This document shows, one piece after another, positions 45,759-56,133 of a DNA stretch of 64,000 nucleotides. The notes under the pieces are model-generated. The model was not told the origin of the DNA. It ran no database searches and saw only the letters and a list, made by a program, of their open reading frames with translations. Where the stretch lies: contig NC_085140.1 of the NCBI RefSeq assembly GCF_024139115.2, positions 296,575,293-296,639,292 on the forward strand. Direction: 5' to 3'. Numbering within the stretch: position 1 is the stretch's first letter; the number at the start of each line of letters is the position of its first letter. This DNA is from Armigeres subalbatus. Its lineage: Eukaryota > Arthropoda > Insecta > Diptera > Culicidae. Made by a program: the position numbers and the translations under genes.

Positions 45759-46560
45759 GAAGGTAATGGAAATCTGCAAACAGACACCTGGGGAGGCGAA
45801 CCCAGGTAGTGTGGGGATGGGATCACCACTCCCGACCCACTAAAACCAACTCCTTCCTCTCCAGTCATTCCCCGGCCCGCAATTAAGCAATACTTCAGGG
45901 ATGACTATTGGGCATTGCGCCCCTCCATGACGTACACAAGTGCACGTATGCGCCTCAACTCTTGACACTCCCCATGCAACACATTTGCACAAGACACACT
46001 GGCACCACATGTGCCCCAACACTCACCTGCCTATGCCGCTTGAATGACTGCAAGGACCAATTTATAAGTACCCTGCAGGGGGTACCCCATGCCGCCATCT
46101 CACAACATAGACAGTCCTCACTCAGTGTGGTGTTCACCCCGTCCTGCAACAGGGTGGCACCACTTGTCTACCAAGCCGGAGGCGACCCTAGGTTGGTGGC
46201 TCCTATGCCGCTCCTACCTCAGCTACGAGGCAGACCCTTTCATGTCTCCTATTTCTGAGGTGCCGCAGAGGCATCAACCCCCCGACCAGTCATAGCGAGA
46301 CTTTCGTGTCCCCTACTTCTGAGGTGCCGCAGAGGTATCTGCCCCTGACACTCCTGCCAGGCCTAGCGAGACTTCACTCATTCCGTCCCTGACAGCCGGA
46401 TCACACTACTGCCTAAGCAGCCACTCTGACCATACGTACCATGCGAGTCTAACTTGTGTGCTCGCTCATACATTCAGTCCCAATCGCTTGCACCACTTGT
46501 GCACCACTCTCTTTGACATTCAGTCACTCACTCAGTGGGGGTTGTAATACCCCCATCTCC
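45719..46560 (-). mobile_element. poly(A) retroposon 3' region
   Basis: A 37-nt T-run (45719-45755) is the poly(A) tail of a minus-strand insertion. About 800 bp of GC-rich sequence follows, containing two direct copies of TTCTGAGGTGCCGCAGAGG (46251, 46318). On the minus strand an open frame ends at 46528 with GGITTPTE, so this is probably the 3' UTR plus ORF end of a LINE. Clade not recognised. Confidence 0.55.
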
Positions 46561-47150
46561 CATTTTATCCACTCTGTAAACCTCCTGTGCATCGTTTGGG
46601 CGTGGAACACCCGGCACGTATTTATTTAAAGAAACTAGAGTTTTTCTTGAGTTGATGGAGATATTGATGTCACAGATCGGTCGACGAACACCTGAGGTAT
46701 GGGCGCTTCCGTGAAATCCGTGAAACCGGTTCTGAGCAAAGTGACAAAGTGACATTGACAATGAATTTTTATAAATGTGGGGGAGAATGGTCAAAAATGC
46801 ACCCATGAAGAAAAAGAACCCAATGAAAGAAAAATCCTTTCAAATTGCCAAAGGAAAGATTTCTGAAACAAAAACATGTTTCTAATTTTCAAGGTAATTT
46901 TTTGATAGATTCCAATTGAATTTCTTGAACTTCCAATGAAAATAAATTCTGAAAGGGCTATAAATCCCTTTAATAAAGATTTAAGATAATCGTTTGAATA
47001 TACACAAAAACTCTTTAGAAAATTTCATAGAACGTTTTTGAAATTTTGGAAGAATTACTAATTGAAATTGAGAAGATTGTTTTTGCATGGATAGAAGAGC
47101 AGCGTGACCAGATTTTTCGTTTTTAAAACTTGGTACTGTATAGGCGTACT
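46561..47150. other. LINE ORF end and low-complexity sequence
   Basis: The minus frame 46806-46528 (92 codons) continues into the retroposon above; it contains YVPGVPRPNDAQEVYRVDKM but no motif I can place. From 46810 to 47140 the DNA is AT-rich with TTTCTTGAA/AATTTC words. Confidence 0.3.
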
Positions 47151-48095
47151 ACTTAGTTAGAATCAGAGAATATGTAAACAGTTAGCTACAATTGATTTTA
47201 AATATTAGCTGTCATAGTAAAATGATTTTATAGAGGAGAATGGGGCAAAACATCGAAATCCAGTCATACAACACGTATTTTCTACTAAATAAGCATCAGG
47301 AAACATAGAAATAAATAGTCGCAATCGGTTTTAAATGGTTGCTATCATAGAAAAATGCATTTTGTAGAGGAAAATGGTTCAAAACAGCCACTTTTAGTTT
47401 CGATCTAGATCCCTTACGTACAACATATATATTCCATACAAATTTAGCATAAGAAAACAAAAATAAAAGTTAGTAGCAAATGGTTTTAAAGAGTAACTGT
47501 CATAGAATAAATGCATTTTTTTAGAGGAAAATGGGGCAAAACAGTTACTTCCAGTCGTAATCTAGGGCCGGAATATATACCATACTTATTTTCCACACAA
47601 TTATCATAAGAAAAAATAGAATTGGTTAGTCGCAATCGATTTTAAATCATAGCTGTCATAGAAAATATGCATTTTTAGAGGAAAGTGGGGCAAAACAGCC
47701 ACTTCCAGTCACGATTCAGGGTCGGAATACATACCATACTTATTCTCTACTAAATTAGCATCAGAAAACATAGGAGTAGTAAGCCGCAATTGGTTTTAAA
47801 GAGTAGCTGTCATAGAAAAAATGCATTCATTAGAGGAAAATGAGGCAAAACATCTCCTTCCAGTCACGACCCAGGGCCGGAATATATACCATACGTATTT
47901 TCTACAAAATTAACACTAGACAACATACGAGTAATTAGCTGCAATCGGTTTTTAAGTATAGCTGCCATAGAAAACAATATGTTATTTAGGGGTAAATGGG
48001 ACAAAACGGCCAGTTCCCATCATTTCCAGCGAACGAAAATAGCAACATTCGATTTGTCGTGAATTTCTCATTAGGGATGGGTATTTCTGGAGATT
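47150..48095 (+). repeat. ~150-bp satellite array, copy 2
   Basis: About six monomers; (A/G)CTGTCATAG marks at 47208, 47341, 47506, 47652, 47806 and 47961. Individual monomers match their counterparts at 9425-10110 better than their own neighbours and occur in the same order. The array ends at CATTCGATTTGTCGTGAATTT as copy 1 does. Confidence 0.8.
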
Positions 48096-48387
48096 TTTTT
48101 CATCGGCTATTTTCGGTGAACTTTAATCAAACTCAAACGGGCAGCAGGGACTATGTCCAAGGGCTTGACGACCCCTCCCCAGGCCATCTGCGAGTTGTGG
48201 GGCTTGCCTAGGATGTGGTGGGGTTTGACAGTGGGCTCTGTTAAACCTCTATAAAAAGCTGCATGTATCCGCAAGTAGGCCCCACCAAAGCGACCGTGTG
48301 CCGCTCAAAGCGCACAAGCCCAAGTCCTGGTGTTAGGTGGGACGCTAAACAGCCCTGACACGACGGCCCTCCGATGAGACAGGAGGT

Positions 48388-49138
48388 TTGCGCAGGCCCA
48401 ATAAGCCGCCTAGAAAACCAATCATTACGAACAATATAAGAGATAATGCGACTCGATATAATCGGCAAAGACCTAGGCGACGAATACAGGATCACGATTG
48501 GAAGCTTGGAACATGGAATTGCAAGTCGCTAGGTTTCGCAGGTTGCGACAGGATGATCTACGATGAATTACATCCCCGCAACTTCGACGTCGTGGCGCTG
48601 CAGGAGATTTGCTGGACAGGACAGAAAGTGTGGAAAAGCGGGCATCGAGCGGCTACCTTCTACCAAAGCTGTGGCACCACCAACGAGCTGGGAACCGGCT
48701 TCATAGTGCTGGGTAAGATGCGCCAACGCGTGATTGGGTGGCAGCCAATCAACGCAAGGATATGCAAGCTGAGGATTAAAGGCCGTTTCTTCAACTATAG
48801 CATCATCAACGTGCACTGCCCACACGAAGGGAGACCCGACGACGAGAAAGAAGCGTTCTACGCACAGCTGGAGCAGACATACGATGGATGCCCACTGCGG
48901 GACGTCAAAATCGTCATCGGTGACATGAACGCACAGGTAGGAAAGGAGGAAATGTATAGACCGGTCATCGGACCGGATAGTCTGCACACCGTATCGAATG
49001 ACAACGGCCAACGATGCATAAACTTCGCAGCCTCCCGCGGAATGGTAGTCCAAAGCACCTTCTTCCCCGCAAAAATATCCACAAGGCCACATGGAGATCA
49101 CCTAACCAAGAAACGGAAAACCAAATCGACCACGTTCT
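48388..49138 (+). pseudogene. RTE endonuclease domain (frameshifted)
   Basis: Encodes the apurinic-like endonuclease that nicks the target for reverse transcription. Visible motifs, counted from 48388: TWN (42-44), LQE with the catalytic Glu (71-73), INVHCPHEG (140-148) and GDMN (178-181). The frame is lost near 49065, where the minus copy at 21.2 kb continues PRKNIHK. The SDH block (ESDHYLVAV in the sister) is present only out of frame near 49200, a third slip occurs near 49350. No conserved ATG: the frame is open upstream and the only in-place ATG (48374) is in another frame and absent from the sister. Confidence 0.85.
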
Positions 49139-49353
49139 AATAGACGGTAAATTCTTCTCCGACATCACGAACGTCCGCACTTACGCAGTGCGAATATTGA
49201 ATCCGACCACTACCTCGTTGCAGTATGCCTGCGCTCAAAACTCTCGACGGTGTACAACACGCGTCGAAGTCGGACGCCGCGGCTTAACATTGGGCGGCTA
49301 CAAGATGGTAGACTAGCCCAAGAATACGCGCAGCAGCTGGAAGTGGCACTTCA

Positions 49354-51489
49354 ACGGAAGAGCAGCTAGGCGCAGCGTCTCTTGAAGATGGCTGGAGAGA
49401 TATTCGATCCGCCATTGGTAGCACCGCAACCGCTGCACTTGGCACGGTGCCCCCGGATCAGAGAAACGACTGGTATGACGGCGAATGTGAGCAGTTAGTG
49501 GAAGAGAAGAATGCAGCATGGGCGAGATTGCTGCAACACCGCACGAGGGCGAGCGAGGCACGATATAAACAGGCGCGGAACAGACAAAACTCGATTTTCC
49601 GGAGGAAAAAGCGCCAGCAGGAAGATCGAGACCGTGAAGAAACGGAGCAACTGTACCGCGCTAATAACACACGAAAGTTCTATGAGAAGTTAAACCGTTC
49701 ACGTAAGGGCCACGTGCCACAGCCTGATATGTGTAAGGACATAAACGGGAACCTTCTTACGAACGAGCGTGAGGTGATCCAAAGGTGGCGGCAGCACTAC
49801 GAAGAACACCTGAATGGCGATGTGGCAGACGAAGATGGCGGTATGGTGATGGACCTGAGAGAACGCGCGCAGGACATAATTCTACCGGCTCCGGATCTCC
49901 AGGAAATCCAGGAGGAGATTGGCCGGCTGAAGAACAACAAAGCCCCTGGGGTTGACCAACTACCAGGAGAGCTATTTAAACACGGTGGTGAGGCACTGGC
50001 TAGAGCGCTACACTGGGTCATTACCAAGATTTGGGAGGAGGAAGTTTTGCCGCAGGAGTGGATGGAAGGTGTCGTGTGTCCCATCTACAAAAAGGGCGAT
50101 AAGCTGGATTGTAGCAACTACCGCGCAATCACATTGCTGAACGCCGCCTACAAGGTACTCTCCCAAATTTTATGCCGTCGACTTGCACCAACTGCAAGGG
50201 AGTTCGTGGGGCAGTACCAGGCGGGTTTTATGGGCGAACGCTCCACCACGGACCAGGTGTTCGCCATTCGCCAAGTACTGCAGAAATGCCGCGAATACAA
50301 CGTGCCCACACATCATCTATTCATCGACTTCAAAGCAGCATATGATACAATCGATCGGGACCAGCTATGGCAGCTAATGCACGAACACGGTTTTCCGGAT
50401 AAACTGACACGGTTGATCAAAGCGACGATGGATCGGGTGATGTGCGTAGTTCGAGTTTCAGGGGCATTCTCGAGTCCCTTCGAAACCCGCAGAGGGTTAC
50501 GGCAAGGTGATGGTCTTTCGTGTTTGCTATTCAACATCGCTTTGGAAGGGGTAATACGAAGAGCAGGGATTAACACGAGTGGTACAATTTTCAATAAGTC
50601 CGTCCAGCTATTTGGTTTCGCCGACGACATAGATATTATGGCACGTAACTTTGAGAAGATGGAGGAAGCCTACATCAGACTGAAGAGGGAAGCTAAGCGG
50701 ATCGGACTAGTCATCAACACGTCGAAGACGAAGTACATGATAGGAAGAGGTTCAAGAGAAGACAATGTGAGCCACCCACCGCGAGTTTGCATCGGTGGTG
50801 ACGAAATCGAGGTGGTAGAAGAATTTGTGTACTGTAAAAATGATACCAGCAGAGAAATTCGGAGACGCATAGTGGCTGGAAATCGTACGTACTTTGGACT
50901 CCGCAAGACGCTCCGATCAAATAGAGTTCGCCGCCGTACCAAACTGACAATCTACAAAACGCTAATTAGACCGGTAGTCCTCTACGGACACGAGACCTGG
51001 ACGATGCTCGTGGAGGACCAACGCGCACTTGGAGTTTTCGAAAGGAAAATGCTGCGTACCATCTATGGTGGGGTGCAGATGGCGGACGGTACGTGGAGGA
51101 GGCGAATGAACCACGAATTGCATCAGCTGTTGGGAGAACCATCCATCGTTCACACCGCGAAAATCGGACGACTGCGATGGGCCGGGCACGTAGCCAGAAT
51201 GTCGGACAGTAACCCGGTGAAAATGGTTCTCGACAACGATCCGACGGGCACAAGAAGGCGAGGTGCGCAGCGGGCAAGGTGGATCGATCAGGTGGAAGAT
51301 GACTTGCGGACCCTCCGTAGACTGCGTGGTTGGCGACGTGTAGCCATGGACCGAGCCGAATGGAGAAGACTCTTATATACCGCACAGGCCACTTCGGCCT
51401 TCTTCTTCTTCTTCATTGGCATTACATCCCCCACTGGGACATTGCCGCCTCGCAGCTTAGTGTTCATTAAGCTCTTCCACAGTTATTAA
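49354..51489 (+). CDS. RTE reverse transcriptase frame, open
   Basis: Target-primed reverse transcriptase of an RTE/JAM-type LINE; open for about 710 codons after the last frameshift. Counting from 49447: basic linker (1-70), NNKAPGVDQLPGELFKHGGE (about 160-180), region A FIDFKAAYD (about 291-299), RRGLRQGDGLSCLLFNIALE (about 346-365), catalytic FADDIDIM (391-398), ETWTML (about 517) and the C-terminal GRLRWAGHVARMSDSNP (about 574-590) that marks this family. The RT itself looks functional, but it is cut off from a working endonuclease. The native end ...QATSALV-stop is replaced: translation runs into the SINE and stops at 51489. Confidence 0.88.
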   Translation, partial: TEEQLGAASLEDGWRDIRSAIGSTATAALGTVPPDQRNDWYDGECEQLVEEKNAAWARLLQHRTRASEARYKQARNRQNSIFRRKKRQQEDRDREETEQLYRANNTRKFYEKLNRSRKGHVPQPDMCKDINGNLLTNEREVIQRWRQHYEEHLNGDVADEDGGMVMDLRERAQDIILPAPDLQEIQEEIGRLKNNKAPGVDQLPGELFKHGGEALARALHWVITKIWEEEVLPQEWMEGVVCPIYKKGDKLDCSNYRAITLLNAAYKVLSQILCRRLAPTAREFVGQYQAGFMGERSTTDQVFAIRQVLQKCREYNVPTHHLFIDFKAAYDTIDRDQLWQLMHEHGFPDKLTRLIKATMDRVMCVVRVSGAFSSPFETRRGLRQGDGLSCLLFNIALEGVIRRAGINTSGTIFNKSVQLFGFADDIDIMARNFEKMEEAYIRLKREAKRIGLVINTSKTKYMIGRGSREDNVSHPPRVCIGGDEIEVVEEFVYCKNDTSREIRRRIVAGNRTYFGLRKTLRSNRVRRRTKLTIYKTLIRPVVLYGHETWTMLVEDQRALGVFERKMLRTIYGGVQMADGTWRRRMNHELHQLLGEPSIVHTAKIGRLRWAGHVARMSDSNPVKMVLDNDPTGTRRRGAQRARWIDQVEDDLRTLRRLRGWRRVAMDRAEWRRLLYTAQATSAFFFFFIGITSPTGTLPPRSLVFIKLFHSY

Positions 51490-51688
51490 CTGCGAGGTTT
51501 CTAAGCCAAGCTACCATTTCTGCATTCGTATATCATGAGGCTAACACGATGATACTTTTATGCCCAGGGAAGTCGAGACAACTTCCAATCCGAAAATTGT
51601 CTAGACCGGCACCGGGAATTGAACCCAGCCACCCTCAGCATGGTCTTGCTTTGTAGCCGCGCATCTTACCGCACGGCTAAGGAGGGCC
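51402..51688 (-). mobile_element. Feilai-type tRNA-derived SINE, full length
   Basis: Flanked by the 13-bp duplication CCACTTCGGCCTT (51389-51401, 51689-51701). Minus strand: head with A-box-like TTAGCCGTGCGGTAAG, B box GGTTCAATTCCCGGTGCC, body, and a (GAA)n tail. 287 bp. It landed exactly in the last codons of the LINE ORF. Family name is from memory of Aedes SINEs. Confidence 0.88.
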
Positions 51689-51730
51689 CCACTTCGGCCT
51701 TAGTCTGAATAAATAATAATTAATCAAACT

Positions 51731-51830
51731 AAGCAATTACTGGACGTTTCGACCTACTAATACGTTCGGTCATCATCAGCGGATCATGCTATACAGAAAA
51801 TATACTCCCATCGCTTCTCTGCTTTTGTTT
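51731..51830 (-). other. fragment of a small insert with hammerhead-like core
   Basis: With 48091-48133 this forms a ~140-bp block that interrupts the repeat following the satellite array; GGGTATTTCT occurs at both of its borders (48086, 51834). On the minus strand it contains CTGATGA (51779-51773), a GACC...GGTC stem and GAAA (51750-51747). Confidence 0.35.
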
Positions 51831-51905
51831 GGAAGGGTATTTCTCTGCCGCAGCAAGTAGCCGCATTTAATAGGAACCTTTTTGGATCGCTTTTTCCCCA
51901 CTGTG
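51831..51905 (+). repeat. copy of the segment that follows satellite array 1
   Basis: GGAAGGGTATTTCTCTGCCG, CAGCAAG(T/A)AGCCGCA, TCGCTTTTTCCCCACTGTG match 10131-10203 in order. It shows that array, tail segment and flank moved together. Confidence 0.75.
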
Positions 51906-52038
51906 GCGCCGGTTGGTTCCAAGCCGCTGAATTTCATATTTCACGCCGATGATTTGCCAACACAAAAATCACAGTACGCAGTGCGTTTGCATCTGCCGAA
52001 CCAAGGCAACCTATCAGGCATTAAATTACATATGTAGA

Positions 52039-52320
52039 TTCTTCTTCTTCTTCTGTAGCTCTACATTCCAACTGTAACTTGGCCTGCTTTTCAACTTCTA
52101 TTCTATTATATTAGCATTTCCTTAGTTATTAATTGCAAGGTTTTCTATGCCTGCGATTGCATGAGTATGTATCTTGTGTGGCAAGTACAATGGATACACT
52201 ATGCCCAGGGAGCGGAGAATGTTTCCCATCCGAAAACATCCTAGACCAGACCGAGAATCGAACTCGCCATCTCCGGATAGGCAATCCTACGCCTTTGCTT
52301 GCAAGACTAACTGGAGATCC
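52039..52320 (-). mobile_element. tRNA-derived SINE, second family, full length
   Basis: Minus strand: TTAGTCTTGCAAGC A-box region, GAGTTCGATTCTCGG B box, CCCTGGGCATAGTG, CAATCGCAGGCATAG, and a (GAA)n tail. Differs from the Feilai-type SINE in its head and body, shares only the tail type and the CCTGGGCATA phrase. Confidence 0.85.
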
Positions 52321-52859
52321 AATTAAATAGCTATTATACCTTTAGCAAATTTGTTTGCTTTTATCTCTATCACTTTTACCCGCATTGGCGTGTTAAATGT
52401 TCGGTCATCCAAGAACTTCTTGGCTACAGACCTACAAATCAACGAGCGTAGGGATGAACTTCTAATCTCATATGTAACTTTATGTGGAATATACACATTC
52501 TGATCGCATTGGGTGGTTCATCATCTTTTCAAAAGTTTGAATGTTACATATCCTAATTGGTCTAGTGCTTATATACGCGGCTATAAGTCAACACTATAAT
52601 GAATGTTGGATTTTTATTCCCAGTCTGGTAGGATTTTTTAACTTCCCTGGGCATGGAGTATCATTGTGTAAGCCTCGTGATATACGAATGCAAAAATGGA
52701 AACTGGGCTTTTGGAGCTGAAGCACGATGGGGCATGCGCCCACCAACATTTCCTTCATTTCTCCTTGTACTTAAATTGCCAGAATTTCTCTGAAAAAAAT
52801 ACTGTTTTCGATTTATTTTGACAAACAATTCCCAAATAAATTTCTTGGTTTTCATGAAA

Positions 52860-53250
52860 TAATTTCTCAAGAAAGAACTGGAGGAAATTCTGAACGAATA
52901 CCTGAAGAATATTCTTAGGGTCTTGGAAAATTTCTGAATTTATCTCCTTAGTAATTTCTGGAGGATTTTCTGAAGAAACCTGGAGAAAATTTCGCAGGGA
53001 TTTTTGGAGGAATGTTCAAAGAAATTCTTTAGGAAAATTAAAAATGTCGGTAATTCCATTCGAAACTCCTTTGGAAATTGCTCTGGGAATTCCTACGGAG
53101 ATATCTGAAAATTCGTCCTAGAATTTTGGAAGGAAATGGCGGAGGAAATTCCGAATGAATTACTAGATGAATTTCCTAGGGAATGGAATGTCTTATGGGA
53201 AAATTCCAGTGGAATTATTAAAATAATTTTAGAAGGAATTTTGTAGATTT
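52860..53250. repeat. degenerate AGGAATTTC-type tandem sequence
   Basis: Loose ~20-25-bp periodic words (GGAATTCCTA, GGAGGAAATTCC, TGAAGAAA) typical of culicine intergenic DNA. Interrupted by an LTR element and resuming at 54080. Confidence 0.65.
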
Positions 53251-53740
53251 TGTTACGGTTGGTTTTATGTTGTTCGAATAGTTGTAAATATTCGATCGAG
53301 TCTTTATCATTTGTGCTATTTTGTGTATGTTTTATTTGTTGATTCAGTGTCTGGACTGAAGAGGAAAGCAATAAAATATTTAGTTGTGATTTGTCCCAAG
53401 TTTGTTCCAGACACAGACATCGAATCGTTGATGCTAAATGGCATTAATTGATTCGGGGTGCCGAAATAGGTTAAGAATCCTACACAAAGGCTCAGCTATG
53501 AATACGGCAAACTAATTGCTGTAAACAAAAAGCGCAATACGCAATAAAAATATATTTGCGGGATTTGGCTGATGGATCAAAATCTCATATGAAACCTCGT
53601 CATTTCCCGTAGTGGGCACCACCAAGCCGTCTCTCAGGGCACCAGGAGAGAACGTGCATTATTTTAATTTGTTATTTGTTACATGTTGATAGTTAATCTT
53701 TATGTTGTTATAAAATAATTGTAACGTGGGGCTTGTTACA
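53251..53740 (+). repeat. LTR of a truncated LTR retrotransposon
   Basis: TGTTACGG at 53251 to TTGTTACA at 53740 (490 bp), starting TG and ending CA, with an AATAAA at 53370. The primer-binding site follows after one base. No matching 3' LTR is in the window. Confidence 0.7.
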
Positions 53741-53741
53741 C

Positions 53742-53759
53742 TGGCGCCCAACGTGGGGC
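53742..53759 (+). other. tRNA primer-binding site
   Basis: TGGCGCCCAACGTGGGGC, an 18-nt sequence complementary to the 3' end of a tRNA (TGG start; widely seen in Ty3/gypsy-type elements, tRNA-Lys type). It begins one base after the LTR. Confidence 0.8.
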
Positions 53760-53807
53760 GAAAAAGTTGTTACAATTTTTTTTCCTGGCTTGAGTCTTGC
53801 TCTGCAT

Positions 53808-53975
53808 ATGGACCAACCCAATAGTACAGTCGAATTTAATTACCATTCTGCTTTCAATACACTGCTGTGTGAAGGACAAAAACGGATGTGGCGGTTCTGT
53901 AAGCAGAGACGTTTACGCGAAGCCTGCGGGATAGAGAGAATCTCCTTCCAACAGTCCAACAGACTGATAAACTAA
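53808..53975 (+). pseudogene. gag start of truncated LTR element
   Basis: Fifty-five codons, MDQPNSTVEFNYHSAFNTLL..., beginning 50 bp after the primer-binding site where gag should start. The frame stops at 53975 and nothing recognisable follows before the low-complexity repeat at 54080, so the element is truncated. Confidence 0.4.
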
Positions 53976-54079
53976 TAAATGGATTCGCCATCCATTTTGA
54001 GCTTTCCGAGGGATGGCTTCTTTGAGGAAGGGTGCGTCAAATCCATTTCAACTGTGGGGAAGTATGCCCATCTACATGG

Positions 54080-54400
54080 GTAATTTTTTTATTAGTTTTC
54101 CAAAAATTCCCAAAATTAATGTTAATAGATCTTTTGAAGGAATTTTCAGAAGTATTTCTTAACAAATTTCCTAAGATCCTAAGAAGTTCCGAAGTAATTC
54201 CTGAGGGAAATTTTTAAGAAAAACCTGGTTTCATTTGTGGAGGTTTTTGAAGGAATTCCCGGAGAAATTGACGATCGAATTTCTTACTAGACTGTTGATA
54301 TACTAGAATGAGTTTCTTGATGACTTGCCGAATTAATTCCTTAACGTATTTCCTAGGGAATAATTATTTAAGGTATTAACGAAAAAAAATCTCTGACTGT
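54080..54400. repeat. degenerate AGGAATTTC-type tandem sequence, continued
   Basis: Same word composition as 52860-53250 (GAAGGAATTTTC, CCTAAGATCC, GGAATTCCCGGAG). Confidence 0.6.
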
Positions 54401-54537
54401 AACTAGCAAAATTCATAAAAAAAAGCATGATATGCCTTGCCGCGTGAAGTTTTTTTTTCAGCTCAAAATTTTTTCAAATCAATTCACGCCACCGCCGCAG
54501 CCGCCGCCGTTGTATAAAAGGCCTTCGCCGCCGTTCC

Positions 54538-54860
54538 AAGTAGTTCTCTCTGTTGTCATTGGTTCCAGGTGGTCTATGAAATTCATAGAGTCAAGATCTG
54601 TGGATCAACCTCCGTAACGAAGGCAGTTATTGAACATTAAATACTTTGTGTGACCCCTTCTTGGTATATGGTTGCATTCCATGTAGTGCTTGTTATTGTC
54701 ATGGTCCGAAGTCAAGGTCTATTGTGGAATAGACAAGTTGTGTGAACGATTCTTGCCATATGATTGCATTTCGAGTAGTTCTTATTGTTGTCATTGGTTC
54801 CATGTAGCCAACAAACTTTATAGAATCTAGACCTCCTGATCAACCTCCGTAATGGAGCCA
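54538..54860 (+). repeat. imperfect direct repeats, 3 partial units
   Basis: AGTAGTTCT...TTGTTGTCATTGGTTCCA then TAGA(G/A)TC(A/T)AGA and TGATCAACCTCCGTAA(C/T)G at 54539-54618 and 54774-54857, with a shorter middle copy at 54682. A (CCG)n-rich segment with TATAAAAG lies just upstream (54480-54520). Confidence 0.6.
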
Positions 54861-55166
54861 TTAATGGACGAAATAACAACCTCATCTGAGTGAGTGTATG
54901 CATTCCTGTCGTAAATACATATTTTCATCCAAGTTCATATGACAATTATTTTCATTGTAATTAAACAGCATTTATGCTCATGTCTCATAAAGTCTAGACC
55001 CAACAAAAGTGAGGGGGCTTATTTGAGAGGGAGGGGGTTGTACAACGTATGCTTGGTTGAACACCGCCATATTTATTCAAACAAAATGCACCAGATGGTC
55101 TTACATTTGAGACGAAACTTGCCATATTATAGGTCGCATGAATCAATCACACCTGGTAAATTACAA

Positions 55167-56133
55167 NNNNNNNNNNNNNNNNNNNNNNNNNNNNNNNNNN
55201 NNNNNNNNNNNNNNNNNNNNNNNNNNNNNNNNNNNNNNNNNNNNNNNNNNNNNNNNNNNNNNNNNNNNNNNNNNNNNNNNNNNNNNNNNNNNNNNNNNNN
55301 NNNNNNNNNNNNNNNNNNNNNNNNNNNNNNNNNNNNNNNNNNNNNNNNNNNNNNNNNNNNNNNNNNNNNNNNNNNNNNNNNNNNNNNNNNNNNNNNNNNN
55401 NNNNNNNNNNNNNNNNNNNNNNNNNNNNNNNNNNNNNNNNNNNNNNNNNNNNNNNNNNNNNNNNNNNNNNNNNNNNNNNNNNNNNNNNNNNNNNNNNNNN
55501 NNNNNNNNNNNNNNNNNNNNNNNNNNNNNNNNNNNNNNNNNNNNNNNNNNNNNNNNNNNNNNNNNNNNNNNNNNNNNNNNNNNNNNNNNNNNNNNNNNNN
55601 NNNNNNNNNNNNNNNNNNNNNNNNNNNNNNNNNNNNNNNNNNNNNNNNNNNNNNNNNNNNNNNNNNNNNNNNNNNNNNNNNNNNNNNNNNNNNNNNNNNN
55701 NNNNNNNNNNNNNNNNNNNNNNNNNNNNNNNNNNNNNNNNNNNNNNNNNNNNNNNNNNNNNNNNNNNNNNNNNNNNNNNNNNNNNNNNNNNNNNNNNNNN
55801 NNNNNNNNNNNNNNNNNNNNNNNNNNNNNNNNNNNNNNNNNNNNNNNNNNNNNNNNNNNNNNNNNNNNNNNNNNNNNNNNNNNNNNNNNNNNNNNNNNNN
55901 NNNNNNNNNNNNNNNNNNNNNNNNNNNNNNNNNNNNNNNNNNNNNNNNNNNNNNNNNNNNNNNNNNNNNNNNNNNNNNNNNNNNNNNNNNNNNNNNNNNN
56001 NNNNNNNNNNNNNNNNNNNNNNNNNNNNNNNNNNNNNNNNNNNNNNNNNNNNNNNNNNNNNNNNNNNNNNNNNNNNNNNNNNNNNNNNNNNNNNNNNNNN
56101 NNNNNNNNNNNNNNNNNNNNNNNNNNNNNNNNN
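55167..56133. other. assembly gap (967 N)
   Basis: Unresolved bases. The sequence to its right starts in the middle of an RTE copy, so the gap probably hides the rest of that LINE. Confidence 0.99.

Larger units (their letters stand above)
48134..51719 (+). mobile_element. nearly complete RTE-like LINE
   Basis: Flanked by the 11-bp duplication TTAATCAAACT (48123-48133, 51720-51730). GC-rich leader with GGGCAGCAGGGACTATGTCC, one long ORF region (endonuclease then RT), a short 3' UTR and an AATAAATAATAA tail, the usual RTE layout. At least three frameshifts hit the endonuclease/linker; the RT frame is open. A SINE is inserted at the stop codon. The youngest-looking LINE in the window. Confidence 0.9.
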
